From positions 310,001-374,000 of the forward strand of contig CAWUHX010000082.1 in assembly GCA_963922205.1 (NCBI GenBank): a DNA stretch of 64,000 nt, given 5' to 3'. The position numbers were made by a program, and so were the translations under genes. The notes under the pieces are model-generated. The model was not told the DNA's origin. It saw only the letters and a program-made list of their open reading frames with translations, and searched no databases. This document shows positions 45,097 to 54,616 of the stretch, one piece after another (the stretch's first letter is position 1; each line of letters begins with the position of its first letter). The DNA is from Romanomermis culicivorax (lineage: Eukaryota > Nematoda > Enoplea > Mermithida > Mermithidae).

Positions 45097-46305
45097 TCAA
45101 GGCTTCCGAGGGTGAAGAGGGGTGGGGGCAGTTTCGATAGGTGCTTTCCGAAGGTAGAAAGGGGTTGTCTCCTTGACATGTACCATAAATGTAATATTCT
45201 TATGGGGGTGTTTGAGTGTAACCTTGAGGTACATGAAATTTGTAACTGTATAGGGCCCGTTTTGGCGAGGGAGGAATTTTGGAGTCAACCCTTGTTTACA
45301 GGAATGGTTTTTGTAAAGAATAAGATCACCTGCCTTGTAATGTATGTTCTGAGCATGCTTGTTATACTGACGGGTATAGTGGTCTTGGGCTTTTTGTAAA
45401 CTTTTCTGCATGGTTGAGAGTGCCTCTGTAAAATGCGATTTTACACGAAGGGGGTAATCATCTAAATCAACCATGTACGACCTGAGGAAAAAATTTAAGG
45501 TTGCATCTGATGGCAGATTAGCTTGCCTACCGTGGAGTAATTCAAATGGGGGATACGAGGTACTATCATTCTTATGAATGTTGATCGAAAAAACGGCATA
45601 GGGCAGATAAGTATCCCAATCAGTGTGATTTGAATTGATGTACACGCAGATATGGGTGGCTAAAGTTTGGTTGCAACGCTCAACTTCCCCATTGGCAATG
45701 GGATGGTATGGGGTGGTATGAATTTTCTGGGTATTGCATAAGCTAGTGATTCGTGAGAAGAGATTGGATACAAAATCGGAGCCACGATCACAATGGATGA
45801 TTTTTGGGGACCCATGACGGCAAACAATTTTGGTTACGAATAATTTGGCGATAGTGGCTGCAGTGATGTCAGGGGTCGGGAATGCCTCCACATACTTGGT
45901 AAAATAATCGATGAAAATGACAATGAATCGGTTGCCATCTCGAGTGAGGGGTAACGGCCCCATGCAATCAACACCGACTCTATCAAATGGGCCAGTCGGC
46001 TGAATCGGTACTAGATTCCCATGTACTTTGTGCGGGAGGGCTTTTTGTGTCTGGCATGGGTGGCAAGTTTTGCAGTACCGTTTGATATCATGGCTCATTT
46101 GGGGCCAAAAATATTTTTGTCTGAGCAAGTGTAAAGTTTTCCGGGCAGCAAAATGACCTGTGAATTTGCTGTCATGATGTGAGGCGATGAGATGCTGGAC
46201 TTGCGACTTGGGAATGTATAGTTTTGCCTGTTTGTCAACTATACGGAAGTGGATGTTTTGATGCACTGCAAATTTGATCATAGTAAGGGGGGTGTTTTTT
46301 GGCGA
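45097..46305 (-). CDS. Integrase of element B
   Basis: Zinc region HHDSKFTGHFAARKT and CKTCHPCQ. Catalytic residues are in GVDCMGPLPL (Asp), IIHCDRGSDFVSNLF (Asp) and ANGEVERCNQTL (Glu). A C-terminal domain with YKAGDLILYKNHSCKQGL follows. The frame differs from RT-RNase H by one shift at about 46290-46312. All catalytic residues are present. It ends 32 bp before the 3' LTR, so no gene fits downstream, where errantiviruses normally carry env. Confidence 0.9.
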   Translation of the reverse strand, partial: SPKNTPLTMIKFAVHQNIHFRIVDKQAKLYIPKSQVQHLIASHHDSKFTGHFAARKTLHLLRQKYFWPQMSHDIKRYCKTCHPCQTQKALPHKVHGNLVPIQPTGPFDRVGVDCMGPLPLTRDGNRFIVIFIDYFTKYVEAFPTPDITAATIAKLFVTKIVCRHGSPKIIHCDRGSDFVSNLFSRITSLCNTQKIHTTPYHPIANGEVERCNQTLATHICVYINSNHTDWDTYLPYAVFSINIHKNDSTSYPPFELLHGRQANLPSDATLNFFLRSYMVDLDDYPLRVKSHFTEALSTMQKSLQKAQDHYTRQYNKHAQNIHYKAGDLILYKNHSCKQGLTPKFLPRQNGPYTVTNFMYLKVTLKHPHKNITFMVHVKETTPFYLRKAPIETAPTPLHPRKP

Positions 46306-46307
46306 TT

Positions 46308-47780
46308 TTAGCTACTTTTGACAGTTGGGTCAGTGCGTTGGAGTTCGGCAAAATTTTTCTGTTGCTCTTCTTGTTCAGTTGCTTCGGTCTCAAGAACAGA
46401 ATTTATGGTTGATATTTCAGGGCGGGTTTCTAGTTGCTCAATATCAAAGGATTGCTTCGCTGTCTGTGAGGGGAATCGAGAAACAGCATCTGCATTGCGG
46501 TTAGCAGTGCCTTTCTTAGGTCGAATGTCGAGTTGAATACCGGAGAGGGCTATTCCCCAACGGGCAATGGGAGGGGACGGGTTTTCCTTTTGTAAGACTG
46601 CCTGAACTGCTGTATGGTCAGTGTGTACAATAACATGTTGCTGGAAGAGGTAGGGGCGGAAATACTTGACAAACTCTACTACTGCAAGGGTTTCCAACTC
46701 AGTTATGGGGTAGCTGCGTTCTGTGGGTTTTAGTGTGCGGCTCCCAAAAGCAATGGGGCGATCCTGACCTTTACTGTCTAGCTGACTGAGAATGGTGCCG
46801 ATTCCGAGTTTTGAGGCGTCAGTTTGCAGAATAAACGGTTTGGTGAAGTCTGGATGCTGCAATATTGGGGCATGAATTAACAATTCTTTTAGTTTAGTGA
46901 ATGCGTTTTGCTGTTCAGGGCCCCAGGAAACTTCGGAATTCTTTTTGAGTAGGGCTGTTAGGGGGCTAGATATTTGGGAGCAGTTCAGAATGAACCTACA
47001 ATAATAAGAGGGTAGACCAAGGAATGATTTGACTTCTTTTGAGCTTTTGGGTGTGGGTATGTCATAAATGGACTGTACCTTATGGGGATCTGGTGAAATG
47101 CCTTGCTGAGAAAGGACGTGGCCTATGTATTGGACTTGGGGCTGACAGAATTTGCATTTGTGTATATTTAGTTTAAGGCCTGCTTGTGAGAATCGGGCAA
47201 GGATAGTGTCTAAACGTTCCAGCATTTGGGCATGGGAGTCTGCGAAAACTAAAACATTGTCGAGATAGACAAGGCATGTGTTCCATTGTAATCCCGAAAG
47301 AATAACATCCATTAGCCTTTGGAATGTGGCTGGGGCGTTGGTGAGACTGAAGGGGAGGTAATTGAATTGATACTGGCCGGCTGAGCAATTAAAGGCCGTT
47401 TTTTCTCTGTCTGCTTGTGCTATGGGGATGGTATAATATGCATTGGATTGATCGAGGGACGTAAAATATTTCATTCCACGTAGGGTGTCTAGAATTCCGT
47501 CTATGTGGGGCAAGGGGTATCTATCTTTTTTGGTGACTTTATTGAGACCTCTAAAATCAATGCATAAACGATGGCCTCCATCTTTTTTGGGGACTAAAAC
47601 TGCGTTGGTACACCATGGGCAATTACTTTGGCTTATGACACCTGCTGCTGCGAGTTGCTCAACTTCTGCTTGTATGATTTGCTTTTCTTTTGGGGAAGTC
47701 CGATAAAGGTGCCTGCGTACAGGTTGGGAGCCATTGGTGTCATATGTATGTGAAACGAGGGTGGTTCTACCTATGTCCAT
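46308..47780 (-). pseudogene. pol: RT and RNase H of element B (substituted active site)
   Basis: RT motifs: KKDGGHRLCIDFRGLNKVT, FTSLDQSNAYYTIPI, FSLTNAPATFQRLM. The active site is YLDNVLVF instead of YLDD; the AAT codon is at 47256-47258. Note SLDQSNAYY at motif A. RNase H is recognisable by FILQTDASKLGIGTILSQ and HTDHTAVQAVLQ. A TAA at 47781-47783 separates it from the protease in the same frame. Confidence 0.9.
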
Positions 47781-48800
47781 TTAGGATTTAGCATATAATG
47801 TAGGATACTTCGATAGGGCGCGTAGGAGTTGCATTTTCTCGGTTTCTGTGAGGTCACTGGAGGTTAAATTAACATTTTCTTTTAACCATGTGAATGTATC
47901 AAAACCGTTGGGCTGGTTTTGCATGGAAGGGGTTACATTAGCAGGAGCATTTTGTTTCGGGATATAACAGGAGACTGTACTAATGCATGTTCCAGGGTAA
48001 AGAATTTGGGCTGTTTCTTGTGTGTTTAGGACCGATATGCATATGCGACTGTTTTGGTTTTCAGAGACACAGGCTGCAAAATGGACTTTGGGATTCTGTT
48101 TGGGTTTCAGAGTAAACTCAAGCTGCTTAACTTGTAGGTACGATTTGGGCAAGGGGACAGTAAATTCAGTGACTGTACGGGGTGGTAATTCTAATTTTTC
48201 GTCTAGATAGGTTCCACCACGGGTCAAAAGGGGGCTATATTCTAGGCCATCACAGGGTAGTATGACATTACCAAACTTCACCTGAGATTTTTGATTGTTG
48301 ATAGTGTATTCCAAAAATCGACTGAGAAAGTTTTTGCTAAGAAGGATGTCTGCTGTGCAATCTTTTTGGACATGGACCATTATTGTTTCCTGGATAGTTT
48401 GGGCTGTTACTGTGACAAAAGTAGTCCCTACAAAATGAATCGGGAGATTATTTGCTGCTTTTGCTTGGACTAGCGGGGGTTTCATGTCTAACTGTAAAAA
48501 TGGAGCGATCCGTGAATCAATGAGTGAGTAGACTGCACCAGTGTCAATCATGCCTTTTGTGATTAATTTGCCGTTAAGTGTGATTGGAATATGAGGAGTA
48601 TGCTTCTCGGGTACATTTTGGGGTGGCTTGGTTGATGCAGATTGATGAATTTGATTAATGAGTTCAATTGCAGGAGTTCGGGGGGTATCAATATCGACAA
48701 GGACGTATTTCTGCTGGGTTTGTGCCACACGACGATTAGCTAATACTAAGAGAGCATGGCCGAATGATGGCCGAATGGCCTCATGTAAATGTCTGTTGTT
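47781..48800 (-). CDS. pro: Aspartic protease region of element B
   Basis: The active site lies in GMIDTGAVYSLIDSRIAP, with the second-half region DILLSKNFLSRFLEY. The frame is open from directly behind the stop of the envelope ORF (TAA, 48801-48803), in the same frame, so there is no separate upstream signal. No ATG is placed at the start: the open stretch begins HLHEAIRPSFGHALL before VAQTQQKYVLVDID. It precedes RT in the same frame. Confidence 0.85.
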   Translation of the reverse strand, partial: NNRHLHEAIRPSFGHALLVLANRRVAQTQQKYVLVDIDTPRTPAIELINQIHQSASTKPPQNVPEKHTPHIPITLNGKLITKGMIDTGAVYSLIDSRIAPFLQLDMKPPLVQAKAANNLPIHFVGTTFVTVTAQTIQETIMVHVQKDCTADILLSKNFLSRFLEYTINNQKSQVKFGNVILPCDGLEYSPLLTRGGTYLDEKLELPPRTVTEFTVPLPKSYLQVKQLEFTLKPKQNPKVHFAACVSENQNSRICISVLNTQETAQILYPGTCISTVSCYIPKQNAPANVTPSMQNQPNGFDTFTWLKENVNLTSSDLTETEKMQLLRALSKYPTLYAKS

Positions 48801-50501
48801 TTATGGTATTTCGTATGCATGTTCATTTGTGGCATGATGCTTGGGGGAGGGGAAGTATTTTCGAAGAATGAGAAAAGAATAAAAGACACCTGCAATAACT
48901 ACAGTAATAACAGCTAGATTAATAATGACTTGCAGGGGTCCTTTGAGCAAATTGTTTAATCCCTCCGTGAGGCTCTGGGTGGTACCCGTTATTACATGTT
49001 CTATGCCTTGACTGGCGCCAGAGAGGGTATTTCGGAATGCTTGGCCAGTGCCTGAGATCATATTGTAAACTGTATCTGAGTTAAGGGACATTTGGGCGGT
49101 GTAATTGACGAGTTTTTTAACAATGTTTTCGAATGTGTGAGTTTTGTAAATGTATTGTTTCAAAAAGAGTAAGTTGGTTGAAATAGTTGCAAGTTGATCA
49201 TGAAAAATGGCGGGTGTATTAAAATGGAAAAGGGAAAAATTTTGGTTCCAGAATATTTCTAAGGGTAAATTTGTGACATGCGGGGATCCTGTTTCACTGA
49301 CCCATGTATTATTCTGTTTGTAGAGGGCTACATGCATATGATGGCAGTCAACTGTTTGTGAAAAAGGGGTCAAATCGTTGCCTCCTGGACTCGAAAACAT
49401 GAGCTCGGTTCCCTAGAATGGGCAAAAGTTTGTAGCATGTTTGGTTGATTTTATGGTTGTAAAAGACTTTAGATGCATTTACCTGCTTGCAGTGCCAGAC
49501 TGTGAGGGCTTCTCCTGTGAATTCTGCTATGATGTCGGTTTGTTGTAGGAATGCACGTACTCCAAGGGTTGCATGAAGGCGTAAAATTTGCCATACCAGA
49601 TCAAGGTGATGCTGTGCCTGTCTGCATAATTCACTCCATACGTTTTTGAAATATTGAATTTCGAATTCCTGGATTTTGTCTGCTAGATAGTTTAGTTTCG
49701 CGTTAATGGGTTCAAAATCATCAAAATCGTAGAGTGTAGTATGGGTTTCTTGGTTTTTGGGGTTAAAAATGTGTTACGATGTGGGGTGCTTTTGTCTAAT
49801 TGTACAATAATGCCTTGTTCGGTTAGAATGCTGTCTTGGATTTCTGGGCAATTAGGGTTCGAAAAGAGTGTGTTTTTAACCGAGAATGCACCTTGTAGCT
49901 CTTCTATTATCATGTGGGTTTGTGTGAGTTTGATGGGATGTGTGTTTTTGTATTCGAAAGGGCATAAGTTTTCGAATGCTGTTTCATTCCAGATAATGGA
50001 TCCGTCAGCTGTGACACAATGACCTGATGTCGGTTTGCATGACCCCAGGTCACCTAATGTACCTGTCATAGATTTTCCATTCCATGATGCTATTTGTCCT
50101 ATTTCTATGATGACGTTAGTGACCGAGGTACAGTGGTCTGTGCAACACCATGTGTATTTTACGCTTAGGGAGTTATTTGTTGACCAAAATCCGGGTTGGG
50201 TTTTGTATAATTTTTGACCGTTGTGTTCTTTGTCTATAACGATTGCCTTACAAACCTGTGGGGTTAGATTTTGCATTTTGGTTTGGTCGAAGACAATACT
50301 TTTTGAGCCAAAAAATCTTGTATTAGTACAAATTTTGCGTTTGCGAACACTGCATTTGTATGCGTCTGTTATGTGAGGTTTAGTGGAGGGGATATAGATT
50401 TTTCCGAATGTCTGTACCGGTTTGTCTACTGTGGAAGGGGACATGCATGATACAAGTTTTGGTATGCTGACTGAGTGACCGCTCAATGAAGTTCCACACA
50501 T
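48801..50501 (-). pseudogene. env: Envelope-like glycoprotein of element B, between gag and protease (broken)
   Basis: A type I membrane glycoprotein is suggested. The ORF 50501-49692 is rich in Cys and Asn-glycosylation sites (for example CCTDHC, CKPTSGHC and an IIWNETAFENLCPF stretch). The ORF 49400-48801 is more Cys-poor, has a single membrane span at about 48940-48870 (LAVITVVIAGVFYSFLIL) and a short tail. Both are in one frame. The segment between them is open in another frame, so two compensating indels, near 49692-49745 and near 49370-49430, break the copy. The Cys and Trp pattern faintly recalls glycoproteins of negative-strand RNA viruses such as chuviruses; I cannot confirm a family. 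Its location upstream of protease is the notable point. Confidence 0.75.
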
Positions 50502-51098
50502 CTAAAATTGGGCACTACACGATGTGGGGATTATTATGCATAAAAATATACAATACAACGGCCAATATAGTGTTTTAGTGGAGGCGGCAGGGCACTGTAT
50601 GTTTTTGTTCTGGCCAGTTTGGCATGGCGGTTTTTGATGTTGTTCAGGTTCATGCTGAGGGGGTGGCCGGTTTCCAATCTGAACGGTCTGTAAAATTTTA
50701 GAAGTTGAGTCATGGGATAGGGTTTGGACTTGCTTACTTGCGGGGGTCGGTAGCAGTGTTTGGCGGGGTTGGAATTGGTAGGGTTCGGGGGTCAGGCCGT
50801 GTAAAAGAGACAATAAGTTGCGGCCTGCTTTCGATGGAGTTTCGGGGGCGGTGGGCGACTTGGTGTCTTGCTTGAGGGGGATCTTGTGGCCTGCGGGGAT
50901 GGTGGGCGGCGATTTTTCGATTTTTGTGGCTTCAGGCATGAGGGGTGGTGACATGGCGCACCAATCTGGTATGCCCAGGTCGAGGATGTATTTGTCACTA
51001 CGGCGGTGGGTAGTGGGCATAATGGTTCCTAAAGTAGTCTGAGGGCCGTTAGTTATGGCGGGTAATTTTGAGTAAAATGTGGGGTCATCAATGTCCAT
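50502..51098 (-). CDS. Proline-rich leader with terminal hydrophobic segment, upstream of the envelope
   Basis: 198 residues, starting MDIDDPTFYSKL and rich in Pro, Gln, Lys and Thr. It ends in a hydrophobic stretch, YWPLYCIFLCIIIPTSCSA, that looks like a signal peptide or signal anchor. It is followed by a TAG (50502-50504) immediately next to an in-frame ATG that opens the envelope ORF. The ATG overlaps the end of gag by about 45 nt in another frame. Most likely this is the N-terminal part of the envelope precursor, with the TAG as a nonsense mutation. A separate small protein with stop-start coupling is an alternative. Confidence 0.65.
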   Translation of the reverse strand: MDIDDPTFYSKLPAITNGPQTTLGTIMPTTHRRSDKYILDLGIPDWCAMSPPLMPEATKIEKSPPTIPAGHKIPLKQDTKSPTAPETPSKAGRNLLSLLHGLTPEPYQFQPRQTLLPTPASKQVQTLSHDSTSKILQTVQIGNRPPPQHEPEQHQKPPCQTGQNKNIQCPAASTKTLYWPLYCIFLCIIIPTSCSAQF

Positions 51099-52312
51099 GA
51101 GGGGTTGGGGTTGCCTGTACTCAATGCAATTTTGAATATTACGACTCCGTTGATTTGGACAGTACCTGCTTGTATGACTTCCCAGCTTGCATATAAAACA
51201 TTGGAAATTTGAGTAGGATTTGAAAGGCAGTTATCAGATCTATGTCCTGTTTGGGAGCAGTGGATGCATCGGCTTTTACAATTGCGTGTACTGTGATTAT
51301 TACGGAAACAAATTTCACATGATTTTCAGGTGCCTACTGATTTACAATTATGAGCTATGTGTCCAATTGGTCCACACTGGAAGCACGTGGGTTGCCTAGG
51401 GGTGGTATGGTTCCTGTAAGCATTATTCCTACTGTAAGTGTTGTTACTGAAATTGTTGTAGCTACTCTGTTGTGGGGGTTGGTGTTCTTGTTTGATCTGC
51501 AATTGTAAATCTTTCACTTGTTGTTCTAACTGATGCAAAAGATCCTGTTGGTCTGTATTTTTGGTTAGGGAAAAGATGGGTTCGGGTTTTGGGGGTATAA
51601 AGGGAAGGGCGTTAGATTTTAACTCATTTCTAAGGATTTGCTGTTCAATGTAAGCTGCTTCATCTGACATTTCTTTTAGATTTGCGAACCTTCTATACTT
51701 AATTGCTTCCCTGATTTCGTTTTGCATGCCTTCTACAAAGAGGGGTTCTATGATCATTTCTCGTGCATCTGTGTTAAAGTTAGGGTAGGCGAGGGTTGTG
51801 AGGTGTTCTAGATCAAACAAGAATTCAGTTACTGTTTCTGATCGCTTTTGTTTTCTCTCGCGTAAGAATTGTTGATGTAGCTCATTATCTCTATTGTTTG
51901 GGAAAAATGCCTGTAGTGCGACTTTATACTGCTCGTATGTGTGGGGAGGGTTTTCGGAATTGGCTAAGCTTTTGAATTTTGCTAACGCGGCTCCTCCTAA
52001 ATGAATTTCTAAACATGCCAATTTTAACTGTACGTCTGTATCTTTCATGCCTTGGAGTGCCATGAATTGTTCTAATCTTTTGTTCCATTCACCAAAATGT
52101 TGGGTCACGCCGCCCGTGAATACTGTAGATTTCATGTAGAAATTATTTGCCATGTTATTAGGAATGTTTGCTGTTCTTAGATCGTCTATTAGGGTAGGGT
52201 TTACTGTATTCTGATTCAATTGTGTGCGCAGAGTACGAAAATGTTCTGAAAATAGATCGTTTATCTGTTCTCTGACAATTTCTCCTAAATGATCTTGCGT
52301 TTGGTGGGTCAT
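51053..52312 (-). pseudogene. gag: gag of element B (one internal stop)
   Basis: 419 codons in one frame with a TGA at 51326-51328. The capsid-like part has FTGGVTQHFGEWNKRLEQFM and LFDLEHLTTLAYPNFNTDAR, with a Gln-rich coiled segment (QQDLLHQLEQQVKDLQLQIK). Three CCHC zinc knuckles follow: CFQCGPIGHIAHNC before the TGA, CEICFRNNHSTRNC and CIHCSQTGHRSDNC after it. Three knuckles are unusual for Ty3/gypsy Gag, which typically has one or two. The last codons overlap the leader ORF. Confidence 0.88.
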
Positions 52313-52324
52313 TCTTGGTTTACA

Positions 52325-52555
52325 CTAGGATTTCTGCTTAAATGCTTCAATTTTTGCTTCACGCTGTATTCGTTTAAATATATCGCTTAATGTTTCATTG
52401 GAGGGGATTTCCAGTTTGCTTTCTACGAATACTGTCTTACTGTAGGACATGACTACTACTGTATTATCTAATGCTTCTAAATCCCCGGATAAGAGTATAC
52501 CTAATTGGGGGCAGGGAGTTCCAGTGGTTAACAGTACGGTACAGTCACCAAAATA
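52325..52555 (-). other. Leader of element B with PBS and a short upstream ORF
   Basis: Directly after the 5' LTR the minus strand reads TATTTTGGTGACTGTACC, a PBS-like sequence nearly identical to that of element A. A short ORF with an ATG at about 52450 (MSYSKTVFVESKLEIP...) ends at TAG 52325-52327, in frame with and just before the gag ATG. It could be a lost N-terminal extension of Gag or an upstream ORF. Confidence 0.6.
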
Positions 52556-53460
52556 TGTAAGGACCAGATTTGTGTGAAGCACTTTACTTTGACCAATGGT
52601 GTTATGGCTGGAATGGCTATAACGGAACGGGGGCGCGGGCGGTTATACCGGGCGATATGGCTACAATGATCGATGGCTGCTTGAGATGTCGATACGACAA
52701 TACGACAAAGATAAATGATAAACGTGGCGAGTACACACGGCTTAACTGCTTCCGAATAAAAATGTGACTCGCTCTCAGTATAAAAACGCTTGCAAATAGG
52801 GGGCGGGGAAGTCGAAAATTGAAAATTACAATAATAATAAAATCAAGCTTTGCTTCTCTTTTTATACGACGTTTTTGGCCACTCCCTGGGCGTGGCGGGA
52901 GGTCGTTCTTCTGTCCATCTTCTTCCGCCAATCGTCGCTTCCTACTACGCTTTTTATGCTTTCTTAGTTACGCCTTTCTAATGCTTTCCTGGTACTGTAT
53001 GCCTTTTGTGCTTCGCTTGCTTTCTACGGTGGGCTTAGCCACACCTTTGTGCTTCTGTGCATGCTTCCTGTATCAGTTTCCCTGTATACACATGTTTTGT
53101 GGGGCCGCCGCTACCGTTACACTTGAGACTACTGTCTGGCGGGGCTTCTACATATTTTACTGTGTGCAGGTGTTGTTTACGATTTTTAGGGGGGATTACG
53201 GTAGCTGTGGAATGTGTAGTTTAGTGTAGGTTCTAGGGGACCAGCTGCCGTTTGTGCAAATTAATTGGGGCATCTTAATTGGGCTACCGGGGTGTGAACG
53301 GATCAAAATAAAGTACTTCACGTAATTTTATAGGAATGTTTGGGTGTGAATCCCAGACACCCTCGAGACGATAAAATACGAAAATGAATAATATTTAATA
53401 AATGTTTATCACATACAGTATGCTATATATTTACAGTACTGCTTTAGCAGGTACGTTACA
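52556..53460 (-). repeat. Right (5') LTR of element B (905 bp)
   Basis: Complete LTR, TGTAAG...GTTACA on the plus strand. It matches the split left LTR closely, including the GGGGATTACGGTAGCTGTGG block, and drives minus-strand transcription. Plus-strand reading frames in it are shadows. Confidence 0.93.
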
Positions 53461-53464
53461 CAAG

Positions 53465-54616
53465 CATTTCATACAAAACACAATGGAACTGATATTTTCT
53501 GGGATTGATCTTCAACTATCGTGGTAGCCATAAACCTACCTTAAAATCCATCGATTAACAGTTACAACGACAGCACTATAGTCTGTTTTACTTGACATGC
53601 TTCCAAATAATGAAAGTGGAAAGCAAGTACTATTTCAGATTTGCACGATTTTCTGATAAACCGTATACCAAAGGGGACTTGAAAAAAAATCGGGATCCCA
53701 TCCTGAAAAAAAGTCAAGATGGGTCTGCAGAACAAAGGCGTTGTTCCTCATCCGACGTTTATATATACAGGAACCCTCCAAAGTGAATTTCTGAGGTCAC
53801 GACTTGCTGGCGAAGGGCGCCCTTGGTTTTTACGGGGGGTGGCAGAGGGAGGGGGAATCCAATGGACATATTCGTTTTTCATAAAAGTTATTTGTCGAGA
53901 TTTTCCAGGAAACGTCAAAAATGCTTGTTTTTCATCCGAAATGCAGTAAATCTGGAAAATAATCGAAGCCTTGGACTTTGTCGGCTGTTCGAAAGCCCTT
54001 ATCATCTGCTCAGATAAGGAATAAAATTTTTTTCTGAAATTTTCGCGATGCATCTTGAAAAATGTTGTGCATCGTGTTCGAAGGTAACGATTTCCTTCAA
54101 GGGATAAATTTTTCCATGTGGTAACAAAGTTACAATTTTTTCAAATGGCTCTTCTCGTGTTCCGTACATAATAGTGAGGGTTATTTGAGTAGGCTTATAA
54201 ATTTTCAGTCTTATATGGTCTAGATCGAAATGATAAAAATATGAAGTACAGCACTTTTCATTTGTAATATTTACAAGCACAGTTCAAGAAAATTAAATTA
54301 TCAAAGGACTGAAGAAACCGATGAGTGCACTCAATTAAGCTAAAAATTCTTCAGCAAGGACTTTTTTATGTGGTTTTCAGGGCAGTAGTAATAAATTTTA
54401 TCTTCATAATTTGTAGAAGTCTTATAAAAAAGTCAACTTTCGTCGATATATAGTTTGTTTGGACCGTGTGAAAGCTAATAAAGAATACTTTATACAAGAA
54501 ATATTGGTTACTGCAATTAAAAATCCGAATCTACAGTATAGTTTCACTGGTATTAGAAAGGAAATATATTCCTGATCAATGGCACTTGATTATCATTCTT
54601 TCTTTTTGGAGAAAAA
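53465..54616. other. Intergenic DNA between element B and CBFA2T
   Basis: A fragment of repeat D lies at 53576-53665. No supported gene. The 3' UTR of the CBFA2T gene should occupy the right part; I found no canonical AATAAA on the minus strand within the nearest 500 bp. Confidence 0.45.

Larger units (their letters stand above)
40804..53460 (-). mobile_element. Ty3/gypsy-type provirus, element B, with gag-env-pol order and a nested insertion
   Basis: On the minus strand: 5' LTR (53460-52556), PBS, gag, envelope-like ORFs, protease, RT-RNase H, integrase, PPT, 3' LTR (45065-40804, split). The whole is flanked by the 4-bp duplication CAAG at 40800-40803 and 53461-53464. The LTR termini are TGTAAC...GTTACA-type inverted repeats. 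Only one LTR pair, one PBS and one PPT are present, so the internal 45066-52555 region integrated as one unit. It is decayed: stops in gag, before the envelope and before RT, two compensating frameshifts in the envelope, a frameshift before integrase and a substituted RT active site. Confidence 0.92.
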
